Positions 6,396-7,474 of a stretch of 7,474 bases of DNA are shown in pieces; position 1 is the first letter of the stretch, and each line of letters begins with the position of its first letter. Origin of the DNA: Sulfurimonas sp. (GTDB lineage: Bacteria > Campylobacterota > Campylobacteria > Campylobacterales > Sulfurimonadaceae); NCBI GenBank assembly GCA_027083475.1, contig JALWON010000083.1, positions 1-7,474 on the forward strand. The letters are read 5' to 3'. The notes under the pieces were generated by a model. The model saw only the letters and a program-made list of their open reading frames with translations, made no database searches and was not told the origin of the DNA. A program made the position numbers and the translations under genes.

Positions 6396-6978
6396 TATAA
6401 ATATTTAAAGAGATCGACTCTTCATACTCTTTTAATGGTTCTGGAAGCAGTGCTTCACCAAAAAGAAACACCATACCCCCTAAGTAACCCATAAAAAGTC
6501 CAAATGCTGAGAAAAAATCTTGATTATGTAAATCACCTTTTGCAACACCCTCTTCAAAAAATATCATCATCTCAGTTACAAAAGAAGAGACACAAATCAT
6601 CCCTGCACAATCACTTCCAAAGACTTCTCTATTAGAGAGATAAACACGTAAAAAATACTCAATCATTTCAGGTTTATCACTCGCCATCTTAAAATACATA
6701 GAAACAATTTCTTGAATCTTCTCCTCTGTTGTAATCTCTTTCATATTTATCTCTCGAAGATTTTTTCCTAAATAATCTGAAATATAAAGAATCAACTCTT
6801 TTGCTAAAATCTCTTTAGAGCTAAAATAATTGTAAAAATTACCTACACTCATACCTACTTTTTGAGCAATATCAGGAATTGTTGTCACATAAAAACCCTG
6901 TTGAGAAAACAAGGCTAATGCTGCAGAAATAATTCCGTTTTTACGCTCCTCTTTTGTAATTTTTGCCATTGTACACAT
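6373..6978 (-). CDS. TetR/AcrR-family transcriptional regulator
   Basis: This is a 201-residue regulator (198 if translation starts at the second Met, ATG 6969, which has a slightly better GGATG site). The N-terminal TetR DNA-binding domain covers about residues 13-62: a first helix RKNGIISAALALFSQQGF, then the helix-turn-helix TTIPDIAQKVGMSVGNFYNYF followed by SSKE. The C-terminal domain is helical and, as usual for the family, too variable to name its ligand. It contains a cysteine pair C124-x4-C129 and a glycine-rich hydrophobic helix (about 157-175). The gene is the first of a unit in which it overlaps the hydrogenase small-subunit gene by 23 nt. TetR proteins normally repress their own promoter and lose DNA binding on meeting a small ligand. 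Control of this operon, and possibly of hydABC, is an inference from position. Confidence 0.93.
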   Translation of the reverse strand: MCTMAKITKEERKNGIISAALALFSQQGFYVTTIPDIAQKVGMSVGNFYNYFSSKEILAKELILYISDYLGKNLREINMKEITTEEKIQEIVSMYFKMASDKPEMIEYFLRVYLSNREVFGSDCAGMICVSSFVTEMMIFFEEGVAKGDLHNQDFFSAFGLFMGYLGGMVFLFGEALLPEPLKEYEESISLNIYNALKHRD

Positions 6979-7002
6979 CCATATAACTATTTTTCATTGA
7001 TG

Positions 7003-7011
7003 ATTATAGCA
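7003..7011 (-). promoter_or_regulatory. Extended -10 promoter of the TetR-hydrogenase unit
   Basis: TGCTATAAT on the minus strand is a perfect TATAAT preceded by the extended TGn element. Upstream is a run of A-rich DNA with no TTGACA-like -35 box, the pattern usual for the main sigma factor of Campylobacterota. Transcription should start near 6995-6997, leaving a leader of roughly 20-27 nt before the TetR start codon. Confidence 0.6.
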
Positions 7012-7073
7012 TTATTTTTATTTTTTGGAGTTTTGATTCATAATTGAATTTAAGATAGGAGTTCTTTATATCC

Positions 7074-7163
7074 ATGTTAGATGTTCTAAATAATGATTTT
7101 TATGAAGTTGAAAAACTCTTTTTTTATTTGGTTATTTTTTATGGAGTCATTATAGATGAGTAA
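7074..7163 (+). CDS. Possible 29-residue small membrane peptide
   Basis: On the plus strand, in the spacer between the TetR gene and the acidic ORF, ATG 7074 opens a frame of 29 residues ending at TAA 7163. The peptide has an acidic N-terminal half (LDVLNNDFYEVEK) and a hydrophobic stretch (LFFYLVIFYGVII) long enough for a short membrane segment. An AGGAG at 7057-7061 lies 12 nt upstream, longer than ideal. A CATAAT box at 7039-7044 could serve as a -10. I recognise no family. It may be a chance ORF in AT-rich DNA or a remnant. Confidence 0.2.
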   Translation: MLDVLNNDFYEVEKLFFYLVIFYGVIIDE

Positions 7164-7182
7164 GTGACATCTTTATGGATGC

Positions 7183-7431
7183 TTATTCATCTTCCTCCAA
7201 CTCCAACCACCACCCAATAACATCTTGATGATTAACAGCACTCTCATAAAACCACTCCTCCACAGCTCCATATTCAAGTCCCATGCCACTCTCACTCTCA
7301 AACTGCTCTTCCCACTCTTCTTGTGAGTTATAACCTTCAAGTATAGCTACTAAGTGCCTAGCCAAAATTAATGTCATATTTTGAACCGAAGAAATTAAGC
7401 ATATTTTGTATGTGCTTGTAAAAGTCATCAA
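7183..7431 (-). CDS. Small acidic protein of unknown function, possibly the 3' part of a broken gene
   Basis: I do not recognise this protein. The open frame is 82 codons from TTG 7431; ATG 7428 and ATG 7377 are other possible starts, and none has a convincing Shine-Dalgarno. The last 50 residues are strongly acidic and rich in tryptophan (EEWEEQFESESG, GAVEEWFYES, IGWWLELEEDE) and look like genuine protein. The first 18 residues (TFTSTYKICLISSVQN) look much less so. In that stretch a different frame, open from the window edge, reads far more like protein, which suggests a frameshift. High acidity and small size recall immunity or DNA-mimic proteins, but nothing here proves that. The 3' end is at TAA 7183, and no clear terminator follows. 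Confidence 0.45.
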   Translation of the reverse strand: MMTFTSTYKICLISSVQNMTLILARHLVAILEGYNSQEEWEEQFESESGMGLEYGAVEEWFYESAVNHQDVIGWWLELEEDE

Positions 7432-7474
7432 ACGAATCTAAAACATTTAAATCCATCCAAGTATATTTCATTTC
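7358..7474 (-). pseudogene. Overlapping N-terminal frame, probable 5' part of the same broken gene
   Basis: A second minus-strand frame is open from the window edge. An ATG at 7471 gives 37 residues (starting MKYTWMDLNVLDSFDDFY) before a TAG at 7358-7360. The stop falls where the other frame (7183-7431) continues with RHLVAILEG. Joined at this point the product would read DINFG-RHLVAIL, which loosely resembles the FGxNLDAL element of barstar-type ribonuclease inhibitors after a DFY helix. This is a memory-based likeness only, and the acidic C-terminal part does not look like barstar. It could equally be the end of a real gene lying outside the window. Confidence 0.3.

Noticed and set aside
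7163..7185. Hairpin GCATC-CATAAA-GATGT after the acidic ORF as a terminator
   Set aside because: The stem is four pairs plus a wobble and no U-tract follows.

Overview
The window is AT-rich, with strong AAGGAG-type ribosome binding sites and a HydABC-type [NiFe]-hydrogenase operon like those of Wolinella, Campylobacter and Sulfurimonas. It most probably comes from a free-living Campylobacterota (epsilonproteobacterial) chemolithotroph. The genus cannot be fixed by reading alone.

All confident genes lie on the minus strand, so transcription runs from right to left. At the right edge (7183-7474) is a small acidic ORF with an overlapping second open frame that may be one broken gene. A 204-nt spacer follows, holding an extended -10 promoter. 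Next is a tight three-gene unit: a TetR-family regulator (6373-6978), a cytoplasmic [NiFe]-hydrogenase small subunit (5490-6395) and its large subunit (4214-5512). Each junction in this unit overlaps by 23 nt. The pair has no signal peptide and the large subunit has no C-terminal maturation tail, which places it with group 2 (HupUV/HoxBC-like or cytoplasmic uptake) enzymes rather than the respiratory type.

A 135-nt gap with a candidate promoter and a perfect dyad then leads to the respiratory uptake hydrogenase: HydA (small subunit, Tat signal and C-terminal membrane helix), HydB (catalytic subunit with a cleavable tail) and HydC (di-haem cytochrome b that passes electrons to the quinone pool). 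After a 47-nt spacer with a hairpin, the window ends inside the 5' end of another gene (1-274), probably a HydE/HypF-like maturation factor.

Taken together, a membrane enzyme oxidises periplasmic H2 for respiration. A second, soluble hydrogenase, made with its own TetR regulator, either senses H2 or oxidises it in the cytoplasm. The most notable feature is that both small subunits, from different hydrogenase groups, carry Asn where the second cysteine of the proximal-cluster CxxC motif is expected. No tRNA, rRNA, CRISPR array, insertion sequence or clear rho-independent terminator was seen.
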